47,071 nt of DNA from Elusimicrobiota bacterium (GCA_012514595.1 JAAYZZ010000015.1:1-47071), one strand, 5' to 3'; counted from the first letter of the stretch, positions 37,599-45,573 are shown. Numbers and translations are program-made. The notes: a model not told the origin generated them from the sequence alone.

Positions 37599-39730
37599 CC
37601 ATCAACCTCCTTCATCTCCGGGATGATGGCGGTTATCGCCCGCTCCAGAGCATTGATGAGAAGACGGATCTCCTGTCGCGTGATACTCAACGGCGGCATG
37701 AGGACGATGACGTTCCCGAGGGGGCGGAGAATGACACCAAAATCCCGGGCCTTCTCGCAGACGCGCGCGCCCACCCGGCCCTCCCAGGGGAACGGTTCTT
37801 TTGTCCGTTTATCCCTCACAAGCTCAACGCCTACCATGAACCCGCGCTGGCGGATGTCTCCGACGCAGGAAAGCGTCTTGAGACATTGGAGTTCGCTGGC
37901 CAGGAACTTGATCTTTGACTGAAGCCGCTCGATCACGCGTTCTTCCTTGAAAAGCTCGATATTCCGAAGTGCCACCGCACAGGCCAAAGGATTCCCCGTA
38001 TAGGTGTGCCCGTGAAAGAACGTCTTCATGTCCTCGTAAGGAAAGACAAAACCGTCAAAGACCCGACGGGTCGTGAGGGTCACGGCGAGCGGCAGGTAGC
38101 CCCCTGTGATCCCCTTGGCCATACAGAGAAAATCAGGGCGCACATTCTCATGCTCGCAGGCGAACATCCTGCCCGTACGGCCGAACCCGGTCGCCACCTC
38201 GTCACAGATGAGGAAGATATCGTGTCGGCGGCAGATCATCTCGAAACGCTTGAGGATCCCTTTCGGCCACATGATCATGCCCGCCGCGCCCTGCACAATA
38301 GGCTCGACCACCAGCGCCGCGATCTTCGCATGGTCTCTTTCCACCATACGCTCAAAACGGTCCAGTGCCCCCGCCCAGTCCTGGTCGCGATACCCGTCGG
38401 GCATCTCCACGCGAATGGTCCGGAAGATCAACTTTCGATACACCTTGTGGAAAAGGTCGATCCCGCCGATGCTCACACTGCCCAACGTGTCGCCGTGATA
38501 GGAATTGGCCAGATGCGCGATCCCGATCTTCCTTGTCCGCCCGATATTCTGCCAGTACTGATACGCCATCTTGACCGCGATCTCGACGGAAGTGGAGCCG
38601 TTGTCGGAATAAAAGACCTTCTCCAGGCCCCTGGGCGCGATCTCGATCAGCCTCTTCGCCAGACCGATCGCCGGAGTGTTGGAAAGTCCGAGCATGGTCG
38701 AGTGGGCGATCTTGCCGGCCTGCGCCTTGAGGGCCTCGTCAAGCTCCCTCTTGCGGTGTCCGTGCACCGTGACCCACAGGCTCGAGACCCCGTCGAGATA
38801 GCGACGGCCCTGGGCGTCAATAAGATACGATCCCTCGCCGCGGTCAATGACCAGAGGCTCACCCGCGACCCAGTCCTTCATCTGCGTGAACGGATGCCAG
38901 ACATACTGTTTGTCCCAACGGGCAAGGAGATCGGGCCGGGTGACCCCGGAGGCGGGGCCTCTGGTCGCCCACAGGCCCTTGGCCGAGGACGAACGGGGTG
39001 CCGCAGGGGGCAGGACCCGGCCCCAGAGCGGTCTGACATCGATCATCCGTCGAGAGTTTACGCACACCGAACGCTCATCAAAGCGCGTGAGATGCGGCAC
39101 CGTGCCCAGGACCGCAACGCCTGAAAGCTCGCGGACCGCCCGAGGATTTGTCTTTTCCGAGAGCCCCCTTTTCCCGCCGGCGTCGGAAAAAAGAACGCCT
39201 GCGACCCGAAGCCCCCGGCGTCGGGCCTCGTTCACGGTCAAAAGCGAGTGATTGATGGTCCCCAACCCCAGACGCGAAACAAGGACAAGGTCCGCATCGA
39301 TATCCCGCGCAAGGTCTGCCATGAGATAATTCCCGACGATGGGAACGAGGAGTCCTCCCGCCCCTTCGACGAGGACAATGTCATAACGGGAACGGATCAC
39401 ATCAAGCGCCTTTTTGATCCGCGGGATGCGGACCCGCACACCCTGCCGCCGGAACGCCAGATGCGGGGATAAAGGCTCGGGCGCGAAATACGGGTTGATC
39501 TCCCGCAGATCATCTTCAAGGCCCAAATGCCTCTTGAGGAATTCAGCATCCCCGACACCCGACTGGACAGGTTTGAAGACCCCAACGGAGGCCCCCTTCT
39601 CTCTGAGCAAGGACGCCAGAGCAAGGACCGCCATGGTCTTTCCCACCCCTGTATCTGTTCCGGCGAGGAAGAAGACCCTCGACTTTTCTTTCGGCTCTTC
39701 GACCTTTAAATCCTTCGACTTTCTTCTCAT
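37595..39730 (-). CDS. bioDA: Bifunctional dethiobiotin synthetase - DAPA aminotransferase fusion (BioD-BioA)
   Basis: One 711-aa polypeptide. Residues about 17-235 are BioD, with P-loop AGTDTGVGKT (24-32), FKPVQSGVGD, VEGAGGLLVPI and VAVLGTVPHL. Residues about 270-711 are BioA, the PLP aminotransferase, with QYVWHPFTQMKDW, DGVSSLWVTVHGH, SDNGSTSVEIAVKM, ICDEVATGFGRTG, PLP lysine in LCMAKGITGGYLPLA and FFHGHTYTGNPLAC. A linker of about 35 residues joins them. Both active-site sets look complete, so one protein should catalyse KAPA to DAPA and DAPA to dethiobiotin. The order BioD then BioA is that of the plant BIO3-BIO1 protein. ATG at 39730 overlaps the bioC stop (ATGA); a TTG at 39748 is less likely. 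Confidence 0.96.
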   Translation of the reverse strand: MRRKSKDLKVEEPKEKSRVFFLAGTDTGVGKTMAVLALASLLREKGASVGVFKPVQSGVGDAEFLKRHLGLEDDLREINPYFAPEPLSPHLAFRRQGVRVRIPRIKKALDVIRSRYDIVLVEGAGGLLVPIVGNYLMADLARDIDADLVLVSRLGLGTINHSLLTVNEARRRGLRVAGVLFSDAGGKRGLSEKTNPRAVRELSGVAVLGTVPHLTRFDERSVCVNSRRMIDVRPLWGRVLPPAAPRSSSAKGLWATRGPASGVTRPDLLARWDKQYVWHPFTQMKDWVAGEPLVIDRGEGSYLIDAQGRRYLDGVSSLWVTVHGHRKRELDEALKAQAGKIAHSTMLGLSNTPAIGLAKRLIEIAPRGLEKVFYSDNGSTSVEIAVKMAYQYWQNIGRTRKIGIAHLANSYHGDTLGSVSIGGIDLFHKVYRKLIFRTIRVEMPDGYRDQDWAGALDRFERMVERDHAKIAALVVEPIVQGAAGMIMWPKGILKRFEMICRRHDIFLICDEVATGFGRTGRMFACEHENVRPDFLCMAKGITGGYLPLAVTLTTRRVFDGFVFPYEDMKTFFHGHTYTGNPLACAVALRNIELFKEERVIERLQSKIKFLASELQCLKTLSCVGDIRQRGFMVGVELVRDKRTKEPFPWEGRVGARVCEKARDFGVILRPLGNVIVLMPPLSITRQEIRLLINALERAITAIIPEMKEVDG

Positions 39731-40506
39731 TTTCTCCCCTCGATCCAAATGACCTCGAACGTTACGCGCAGCCCCCCTTCCACGGCATACCGCGTCGCAT
39801 AATACTCTTCCGCAGCCTTGAGAACACCGCGCCCCAAGAAGGCCCCGCGCCCCAGACTGTTAGCGCCCAGACTCTTGAGCCAGATCAGGAGCGACCACAG
39901 GTCCCGGAACACCACAAGCCTCTCCTCGGAGAACACGGCGGCATCCGGAAAATCCGCCTCTTCGAGTGCCCGACGGACCTCTCTTATCGACGGGAGCCGA
40001 GAAAGAACGGACACCAACCGTCCTCCCCCGCCCGCCTTGAGGCTCTCAAAAAATTCCTGCAAGGTCTTCTCGGAGAACAGCGCGGCGCGAAAACCCCCGC
40101 CCGGGCGCAGGACCCGGCGGACCTCCCCCAGGGCCATGGCCAGGTCAGAACACCACTGCAAGGACGAGGCCGAGACCACCAGGTCGAATGTTGCATCCTC
40201 GAGAGGCAGGGCAACCGCATCCGCCTCCAGGACACGGACAGAGGCCGGAAGCGCCCTCTTCGCCTGGGCCACCATGCCCGGGGCCATATCGACACCCACC
40301 AGAGAACGGGGCCCCAACGAAAGGATCTCTTTCAAGAGCCGCCCGGTCCCGCAGCCGACATCCAAAACATCTTTCCCGGTGAGGTCCGGCAATTTCCTAA
40401 AAAGATCCCGCATCACGTCATCCTGCACGAACGCCAGACGGTCATACCCCGCCGCCGCACGCGAGAACCTTCTTTTCACATAAGCCTGGTCATGTTCCGG
40501 ACGCAT
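39727..40506 (-). CDS. bioC: Malonyl-ACP O-methyltransferase BioC
   Basis: SAM methyltransferase that methylates malonyl-ACP to start pimelate synthesis. The 259-aa sequence has VKRRFSRAAAGYDRLAFVQ, typical of BioC, motif I VLDVGCGTGRLLKEI, VGVDMAPGMVAQAK, ATFDLVVSASSLQWCSD with the BioC signature LQW, and EVRRVLRPGG. Start at the ATG 40506 with GGAGGAG ten bases upstream, overlapping the bioH end by 17 bp; a TTG nine bases upstream is too near the ribosome binding site. Confidence 0.94.
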   Translation of the reverse strand: MRPEHDQAYVKRRFSRAAAGYDRLAFVQDDVMRDLFRKLPDLTGKDVLDVGCGTGRLLKEILSLGPRSLVGVDMAPGMVAQAKRALPASVRVLEADAVALPLEDATFDLVVSASSLQWCSDLAMALGEVRRVLRPGGGFRAALFSEKTLQEFFESLKAGGGGRLVSVLSRLPSIREVRRALEEADFPDAAVFSEERLVVFRDLWSLLIWLKSLGANSLGRGAFLGRGVLKAAEEYYATRYAVEGGLRVTFEVIWIEGRK

Positions 40507-41278
40507 GAAAGACAAACTCCTCCAGGACCCTGTTCACATCGTCGGGAATGGTCAAAAAAAGGCCATGCCCCTTTCCCTCAAATCCGTCGAAACGCGCTCC
40601 CGGCATCTTCCCTCTTACCGCATCCATGGCCGCCACGGGACAAAGATAGTCCGCGGAACCATGGATGAGCTGGACCGGGATCTTAAGACCGTACAGAGCA
40701 TCCCGCATATCCGCCGTCTCAAGGATGTCCAGGAACGCCAGGAGCGCCCCGGTCTTCGGGAGGGGCGCCTGACGTCTCAACTCCTTGACCTTCGCGTACT
40801 GCGGGCCCTTCCGCTCGTCATCCGTCGAGAACGAACGCACGAACATGTCGAGGGCCGCGGGAAGGCTCCGCGTGATCTGTCCCGCAAGCTTCCGGATCGC
40901 GGCCGTGGTGAGCCCTGCGGGAAAATCCTCCCGCGCCACAAAACACGGCGGAGATCCGATCAAAGACAGCGAAGACACACGAGAAGAGATCCGATCGCAA
41001 AGAGCCAGCGCCACAAGCCCGCCGAAAGAACTCCCGACCAGACAGACTTTCGCGCCATTCTCCCGGTCCAGGATATCCCGGACCTCATCAGCCATTTGAG
41101 AAAGACCCTCGCCTGACCACGCCGAGGACCCGTGTCCGGGAAGGTCCACGGTGATCACCCTGGTCCTGGCCTCAAAATATTCGACCTGCCATTTCCACAG
41201 GCCGCCGAACCCCCCGAACCCGTGCAAGAAAACGATCACCGGAGAACCGCTTCCGCGAACTTCATAGGCTAAGGACAT
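40490..41278 (-). CDS. bioH: Alpha/beta hydrolase, probable pimeloyl-ACP methyl ester carboxylesterase (BioH-like)
   Basis: A 262-aa alpha/beta hydrolase. HGFGGFGG forms the oxyanion region, nucleophile S84 is in VGSSFGGLV, D210 in IHGSADYLCP, and H238 in GKGHGLFL. Cap-domain helices lie between about 115 and 190. Family sequence alone does not define the substrate. The place between bioF and bioC makes release of pimeloyl-ACP from its methyl ester the likely role; BioG/BioK-type functional analogues are the alternative. It overlaps bioF by 10 bp. Start at ATG 41278. Confidence 0.85.
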   Translation of the reverse strand: MSLAYEVRGSGSPVIVFLHGFGGFGGLWKWQVEYFEARTRVITVDLPGHGSSAWSGEGLSQMADEVRDILDRENGAKVCLVGSSFGGLVALALCDRISSRVSSLSLIGSPPCFVAREDFPAGLTTAAIRKLAGQITRSLPAALDMFVRSFSTDDERKGPQYAKVKELRRQAPLPKTGALLAFLDILETADMRDALYGLKIPVQLIHGSADYLCPVAAMDAVRGKMPGARFDGFEGKGHGLFLTIPDDVNRVLEEFVFHASGT

Positions 41279-42429
41279 GGCCGCACCTTCCGGAACGCCG
41301 TCAGACACTGTTCGATATCCTCATCCCGATGGGCGGCGGTCACGGTCAAGCGAAGTCGGGCGGTCCCCTCCGGCACCGTCGGGGGACGGATCGCTTGAGC
41401 AAAGATCCCTTCCGAAAGAAGTCTGGCCGAGAAGGCCACCGTCTCCGGAGTTCCGCCGATCATAACAGGGATGATCGGTGTGACACTGGCCATCGTGTTG
41501 AACCCCATATCGCGCAAACCCTGACGCAGTCTTCCCGCGTGCCGCGCCAGGATCTCCCGGCGTTCGGGTTCGGCCTGAATGATCCGCAGCGCCTCCCGAA
41601 GCCCTCCCGCGATCGCCGGGGGCATGGACGTCGTATAAATAAAACTGCGGGCGGCATTGATCAGATGATCGATGAGCTCGCGCTTCCCCGCGCAGTAGGC
41701 CCCGCTCCCGCCCGCCGCCTTGGACAGCGTCCCCATCTGCACTTCAACAGAATCGTTGAGGCCGAGCAGGTCGACAAGCCCTCCGCCTGACGGGCCCAGA
41801 ATGCCGAAGGCATGGGCCTCATCGACCATGACCCAGGCCCTGTACCTCTTTGCCAACTCCACGATGTCAGACAAGGGCGCGATATCCCCGTCCATACTGA
41901 AGACCGTGTCGGTCACGATCAGTCTCCGGCGAAAGCTCCCCGTTCTCTGAAGAACCCCCTCCAAAGCCCCGACATTCGCGTGGGCATAGCGCAAGTGCTC
42001 GGCCCGGCTGAGCAGGATCCCATCCGTGAGGGAGGCATGGTTGAGCCGATCCGAGATCACGACATCCTCCCGTCCGCAAAGGGCCGGAATGATCCCGCCG
42101 TTCGCCATATAACCCGACGGGAAAAGAAGCGCCGCCTCCGTACCCTTAAAGGCCGCGATCTCGCGTTCGAGGAGAAGATGTTCGTCCATGCTCCCCGAGA
42201 TGAGGCGCGACGCCCCGGCCCCAAACCCGCGGCGCCGAAGCACCTCCACCGCCGCCTCAACGACCCGCACGTCAGAGGCCAGTCCCAAATAATCGTTCGA
42301 GGAGAAGTTGAGGACCTTCTGGCCCTCGAGAAAGATCTCCCGCCCTTGGGGGGAGGACACCTCCCGCAGGGACCGCAGGGTCCCCCGTGAAAGCAGGCGC
42401 TCCAAGGACTGTCGCAGGGTCTTGATCAT
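41269..42429 (-). CDS. bioF: 8-amino-7-oxononanoate synthase
   Basis: PLP enzyme joining pimeloyl-ACP and alanine to make KAPA. The 386-aa protein has NFSSNDYLGLASD, GFGAGASRLISGSMDEHLLLE, DRLNHASLTDGI, the cofactor-binding VDEAHAFG (about 202-209), and PLP lysine K237 in TLSKAAGG. Overlaps the birA stop as ATGA. Confidence 0.96.
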   Translation of the reverse strand: MIKTLRQSLERLLSRGTLRSLREVSSPQGREIFLEGQKVLNFSSNDYLGLASDVRVVEAAVEVLRRRGFGAGASRLISGSMDEHLLLEREIAAFKGTEAALLFPSGYMANGGIIPALCGREDVVISDRLNHASLTDGILLSRAEHLRYAHANVGALEGVLQRTGSFRRRLIVTDTVFSMDGDIAPLSDIVELAKRYRAWVMVDEAHAFGILGPSGGGLVDLLGLNDSVEVQMGTLSKAAGGSGAYCAGKRELIDHLINAARSFIYTTSMPPAIAGGLREALRIIQAEPERREILARHAGRLRQGLRDMGFNTMASVTPIIPVMIGGTPETVAFSARLLSEGIFAQAIRPPTVPEGTARLRLTVTAAHRDEDIEQCLTAFRKVRPCP

Positions 42430-43376
42430 AACAGCACCTCCCCGGATATTCTTTTGACAACGGTCCCGTCGGAAAGTTCCACAAGAAGGCCGCCGTCATC
42501 GGCCAAACCCACGGCCTTTCCGCTCACGTTCCGGCCCCTGTCCTCGAAATGAACTCTTTGTCCGAGCGTGGCCGAACGTTCCCGCCAGACCTTCAGGACC
42601 TCCGCGAACCCGTTCTTTCCGGCGAGAGAATACCACTTTTCAAGGATCCGAAGCATCTCCTGCAAGAGGGCGACGCGGGAAAGAGAACACGCCGCCGCCT
42701 CCTCAAGCGCGATCGCCTCGGGAGGAAGGCTTCCGCTGCGGGCCTGGATGTTCGCACCGATCCCCAGGACCACGAAATCCACGCGGTCCATCTCGGCCCT
42801 CATCTCGGTCAGGATCCCGACGACCTTCTTCTTTCCGAACAAAAGATCATTCGGCCATTTGATGAGAAGCCTGACGCCCGATACGGCCTCAACGGCCTCG
42901 CTGACCGCCACCGCGGCCAGGAGCGTCAAACGCGGGATCTCGGCGAGAGGACAGGACGGACGAAGGATCAAAGAAAAATAAAGGCCCTTTCCCTTGGGCG
43001 AGACCCACGACCGCCCCAGGCGTCCCCTCCCCCTGGTCTGGGCCTCGGCGATGACAATGGTCCCCTCAGGCGCCCCCTCTCCGGCCAGACGAAACGCCTC
43101 ATCCATAGTGGAGGGCAGGGTCTCAAAATGATGGACATGCCTTCCCAAGACCCGCGTGCCCAAATGGAACTGGACCTCGGCAGACGACACCTTATCGGGC
43201 ACGGAGGCCAGACGATACCCTCGCCGGGAGACGGCCTCGATCGCATATCCCTCCTGACGCAAAGCCTCAACGGCTTTCCAGACGGCCGCCCGGCTGACCT
43301 GAAGCGCTCGACTGATCCGTTGCCCCGAGACGAAGGCCTGCTCCGCCCTCAACATCTGAAGGATCTTTTCTTTCAT
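42426..43376 (-). CDS. birA: Bifunctional biotin-protein ligase / biotin operon repressor BirA
   Basis: Biotinylates the AccB/BCCP subunit and represses biotin genes when biotin is plentiful. The 316-aa protein has an N-terminal HTH (residues about 1-60, VSGQRISRALQVSRAAVWK), the ligase core with the biotin loop GRGRLGRSW (116-124) and KWPNDLLFGKKKVVGIL (173-190), and the C-terminal SH3-like domain (about 265-316). The HTH and the operator immediately upstream support a repressor role. ATG at 43376, eight bases from the -10 and without a Shine-Dalgarno. Confidence 0.96.
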   Translation of the reverse strand: MKEKILQMLRAEQAFVSGQRISRALQVSRAAVWKAVEALRQEGYAIEAVSRRGYRLASVPDKVSSAEVQFHLGTRVLGRHVHHFETLPSTMDEAFRLAGEGAPEGTIVIAEAQTRGRGRLGRSWVSPKGKGLYFSLILRPSCPLAEIPRLTLLAAVAVSEAVEAVSGVRLLIKWPNDLLFGKKKVVGILTEMRAEMDRVDFVVLGIGANIQARSGSLPPEAIALEEAAACSLSRVALLQEMLRILEKWYSLAGKNGFAEVLKVWRERSATLGQRVHFEDRGRNVSGKAVGLADDGGLLVELSDGTVVKRISGEVLL

Positions 43377-43384
43377 ACGAGCCC

Positions 43385-43413
43385 ATCTTAAAGAAGCGCA
43401 TCCGTATTGTCAA
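43385..43413 (-). promoter_or_regulatory. birA: Promoter of the biotin operon (TTGACA-N17-TAAGAT)
   Basis: TTGACA (43413-43408) and TAAGAT (43390-43385) with 17 bp spacing on the minus strand. The -35 is wholly inside the BirA operator half-site. The eight-base distance to the birA ATG predicts an almost leaderless mRNA. Confidence 0.85.
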
Positions 43414-43439
43414 CCTTGTAACAAAAAGAAGGTTGACAA
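43407..43439. promoter_or_regulatory. BirA operator
   Basis: Perfect inverted repeat TTGTCAACC-N15-GGTTGACAA, matching the BirA binding consensus (two 9-bp arms with a spacer of about 15). It covers the -35 box of the birA promoter, so bound BirA-biotinyl-AMP would block transcription of birA-bioF-bioH-bioC-bioDA. Confidence 0.94.
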
Positions 43440-43478
43440 TAAGCCCCTCCCATAATCCCCCCTGAGAGAGCAAAAAAC

Positions 43479-43507
43479 TTGCCAAATAAAAACACGGATG
43501 CTATATT
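43479..43507 (+). promoter_or_regulatory. Promoter of the tRNA-Ala/tRNA-Leu transcript (TTGCCA-N17-TATATT)
   Basis: TTGCCA (43479-43484) and TATATT (43502-43507) with 17 bp spacing, 34 nt before the tRNA-Ala gene. It diverges from the biotin promoter. Confidence 0.8.
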
Positions 43508-43541
43508 GCTCTCCGCTCTTTTCCTGTTTCGCACAATTTTT

Positions 43542-43615
43542 GGGGCAGTAGCTCAGTTTGGGAGAGCACTTGAATGGCATTCAAGAGGTCGAGGGTTCGA
43601 TCCCCTTCTGCTCCA
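43542..43615 (+). tRNA. tRNA-Ala (anticodon GGC)
   Basis: Acceptor GGGGCAG / CTGCTCC with A73, D arm GCTC / GAGC, anticodon stem CTTGA / TCAAG with loop ATGGCAT and anticodon GGC, T arm GAGGG-TTCGATC-CCCTT. The G3-U70 pair, the main alanine identity element, is present. CCA is not encoded. Confidence 0.96.
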
Positions 43616-43700
43616 CTTTCTTTCGCCCAAAAAGATCCCGGACCCTGAACGGCACGGGAGCGCTTGAATAGCGGCCCTTCCTATCCCCCTATCAAAAGCC

Positions 43701-43783
43701 GCTGGAGTGGCGGAATGGCATACGCGTCGGTCTCAAAAACCGATGTCCTCACGGGCTTGTGGGTTCGACTCCCACCTCCAGCA
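43701..43783 (+). tRNA. tRNA-Leu (anticodon CAA)
   Basis: Acceptor GCTGGAG / CTCCAGC with A73, anticodon stem TCGGT / ACCGA with loop CTCAAAA and anticodon CAA, a long variable arm (TGTCCTCACGGGCTT), and T arm GTGGG-TTCGACT-CCCAC. The long variable arm and A73 fit tRNA-Leu. CCA is not encoded. It lies 85 bp after tRNA-Ala on the same strand. Confidence 0.95.
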
Positions 43784-43810
43784 CTTCTTCTGATCCCTTG
43801 AGAAACAAAA

Positions 43811-43845
43811 AAACCCGGCATCCTTATAGGATACCGGGTTTTCTT
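43811..43845. terminator. Bidirectional intrinsic terminator
   Basis: Stem AAACCCGG / CCGGGTTT extended by ATCC / GGAT around a short AT loop, with a T-run on each strand (TTTTCTTTT plus, TTTTTTTG minus). It ends the tRNA transcript on one side and the 72-aa gene on the other. Confidence 0.9.
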
Positions 43846-43864
43846 TTCGGAAAGATCAAGGAAC

Positions 43865-44083
43865 CTACGCGGTCTTGGATTCCCCTTCGGCAGCTGCCGC
43901 AGCGGCCTTGGCCTCTTCGGCCTGCTTGGCCTTCTCTTCAGCCTCTTTCTTGGCCTGAGCCGCCCAAGCAGACTTGTTCGCGTAATATTTCCCGTTACGA
44001 TAATAGCGGGTCTTGCGCTTGATCGCCTTACCTGTCCCCGCGCACTTGAATTTCCACTCGTTCTCTGGTTTTACCTTACCCAT
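43865..44083 (-). CDS. Uncharacterised 72-aa basic protein with Ala/Lys/Glu tail
   Basis: The first half (MGKVKPENEWKFKCAGTGK then IKRKTRYYRNGKYYANKSA) is basic with one cysteine and several aromatic residues. The second half is a K/A/E-rich helix (KKEAEEKAKQAEEAKAAAAA), like tails of ribosomal and histone-like proteins. The family was not recognised. A strong promoter and bidirectional terminator indicate a well-expressed single gene; a ribosome- or nucleic-acid-associated role is a guess. The AAAGGAG before the ATG is rather distant (14 nt), with GAGG closer. Confidence 0.75.
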   Translation of the reverse strand: MGKVKPENEWKFKCAGTGKAIKRKTRYYRNGKYYANKSAWAAQAKKEAEEKAKQAEEAKAAAAAAEGESKTA

Positions 44084-44138
44084 ACGACCTCATGCTCCTT
44101 TCGTGAGTCCCGGCTTTCTCCGGAAAAACAAATATCCC

Positions 44139-44167
44139 TTGAAGAATGGCGGGCATTATAACATAAT
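44139..44167. promoter_or_regulatory. Overlapping divergent promoters
   Basis: Plus strand: TTGAAG (44139-44144), 17 bp, CATAAT (44162-44167), before the 103-aa gene. Minus strand: TATAAT (44160-44155) with a TTGTTG 16 bp upstream, before the 72-aa gene. The two -10 regions share a few bases, so the promoters cannot be used at once on the same DNA. Confidence 0.6.
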
Positions 44168-44209
44168 CACTTTTATCAACAACAGATTTTTTCAACCGAG
44201 GAGAATTCC

Positions 44210-44521
44210 ATGCGCTTGGCCATTTTCCTGCTCTCTTTGACCATCATCCTCCCCTCGTTTTCTTTTTCTCAGGACGCAGACACCCCCCCTCCTTCCGAAT
44301 TCGACGCGATCCAGTCCCGGATCCTGGGAGACCCCCAGATCATGCAGGACATTCAGGACATGGCTTCAGACCCCGAGATCATTGCGCTTATCAGCGATGC
44401 CTCATTCCTCACGGCGGCCCAGAATAAAGACTTCGCCGCACTGGAGACAAACCCCAAGACCGCCGCACTCCTCAACAATCCTAAAGTGCAGCGCCTGATC
44501 AAGAAACTTCAAGGCCCGTAA
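44210..44521 (+). CDS. Secreted 103-aa protein with DP-repeat helices
   Basis: Signal peptide MRLAIFLLSLTIILPSFSFS, then a helical domain with repeated N/D-P turns: GDPQIMQDIQDMASDPEII, ALISDASFLTAAQ, LETNPKTAALLNNPKVQRLI. The spacing resembles the STI1 / heat-shock chaperonin-binding repeat of co-chaperones and some periplasmic proteins; by eye only. ATG at 44210 with GAGGAG upstream. It converges on rlmN, stops 1 bp apart, with no terminator between. Confidence 0.75.
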   Translation: MRLAIFLLSLTIILPSFSFSQDADTPPPSEFDAIQSRILGDPQIMQDIQDMASDPEIIALISDASFLTAAQNKDFAALETNPKTAALLNNPKVQRLIKKLQGP

Positions 44522-44522
44522 T

Positions 44523-45560
44523 TCACCCGACCCTTCCACGCTTCTGAAGACCATGCCGCAACTGCCCGCACGCCGCGGAGATATCCCTTCCTCTGGGCGT
44601 TCGGTGGGTCACAGGAACACCCGCAGACCTCAAGGCCCTCTCAAATCCGGTCCGTTCTTCCTCTGCCGCCGGCTGAAAAGGGAATTCCGCGACCGGATTA
44701 TAAGGGATCAGATTGACCTTGCAAAGCCATCCCTGTAAAAGCCCGGACAATTCCTGGGCCGCCCGGGGAGTGCACGTCAAATCCCGAATTCCGATATATT
44801 CAAAAGTGACCTGCCGGCGGGTCTTGAGGGCGTACTCCCGACAGGCCGCGATCAGATCCTTCAGAGGATATTTCTTATTCACAGGCATGAGACACGAACG
44901 CAAGCGGTCATTGGATGCATGAAGCGAGACCGAGAGCTCCAGCTGAAGACCGCTTTGGGCCATGGCCTTGATCCCCGGCACGACCCCGCAGGTCGAGATC
45001 GTGATCCGGCGGGCCGCGATCCCGAAGGCCTCCGGCGCGTTCAGAATCCGCACGGCCTTAAAAACATTTTCTGCATTGTCGAACGGCTCCCCCACCCCCA
45101 TAAAAACAATATGCGTGATGATTTGAGGGCGCACGGCCCGCATCGCCTGAAGGACCTGGGCGATGATCTCTCCCGTCGACAGATTGCGCTTCCACCCCCC
45201 CAGACCGCTGGCACAGAAACCGCAGCCGAACTTGCACCCCGCCTGGGAGGAGATGCAAAGGGTCGCATGCCCCCGCATGGGAATAAAGACCGATTCAATC
45301 CTTTGCCCATCAGAAAGTTCCCAAAGGAACTTAATCGTTCCATCCCGGGAGACCTGCCGCTGGCCCTCGATGAGGACAGGAAAGGGAAGATGCCCCCCCA
45401 ACAAATCCCGCAGGGGCTTGGGAAGCGAGGTCATCAGCGTCGGATCAACGATCTGCTTGTGATAAATCCATTCGAAGACCTGGCGGGCACGATAGGCCGG
45501 GTGCCCTTCCCCGACCAGATGGGCGGAAAGCTCCTCAACGGACAGGCTCAAAATATCCAT
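44523..45560 (-). CDS. rlmN: 23S rRNA / tRNA C2-methyladenosine methyltransferase RlmN
   Basis: Radical SAM enzyme that methylates A2503 of 23S rRNA and A37 of some tRNAs. The 345-aa protein has ISSQAGCKFGCGFCASG (CxxxCxxC cluster motif), GVGEPFDNAENV, the conserved Cys in STCGVVPGI, SLHASNDRLRSCLMPVN, and the second catalytic Cys in AACGQLR at the end. Start at the ATG 45560 (MDILSLSVEELSAHL); the upstream in-frame ATG adds a proline-rich stretch unlike the family. Confidence 0.95.
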   Translation of the reverse strand: MDILSLSVEELSAHLVGEGHPAYRARQVFEWIYHKQIVDPTLMTSLPKPLRDLLGGHLPFPVLIEGQRQVSRDGTIKFLWELSDGQRIESVFIPMRGHATLCISSQAGCKFGCGFCASGLGGWKRNLSTGEIIAQVLQAMRAVRPQIITHIVFMGVGEPFDNAENVFKAVRILNAPEAFGIAARRITISTCGVVPGIKAMAQSGLQLELSVSLHASNDRLRSCLMPVNKKYPLKDLIAACREYALKTRRQVTFEYIGIRDLTCTPRAAQELSGLLQGWLCKVNLIPYNPVAEFPFQPAAEEERTGFERALRSAGVPVTHRTPRGRDISAACGQLRHGLQKRGRVG

Positions 45561-45573
45561 AGGACGATCCGGG

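Noticed and set aside
43616..43700. A third tRNA between tRNA-Ala and tRNA-Leu
   Set aside because: No acceptor or T-arm pairing could be built in this 85-bp spacer.
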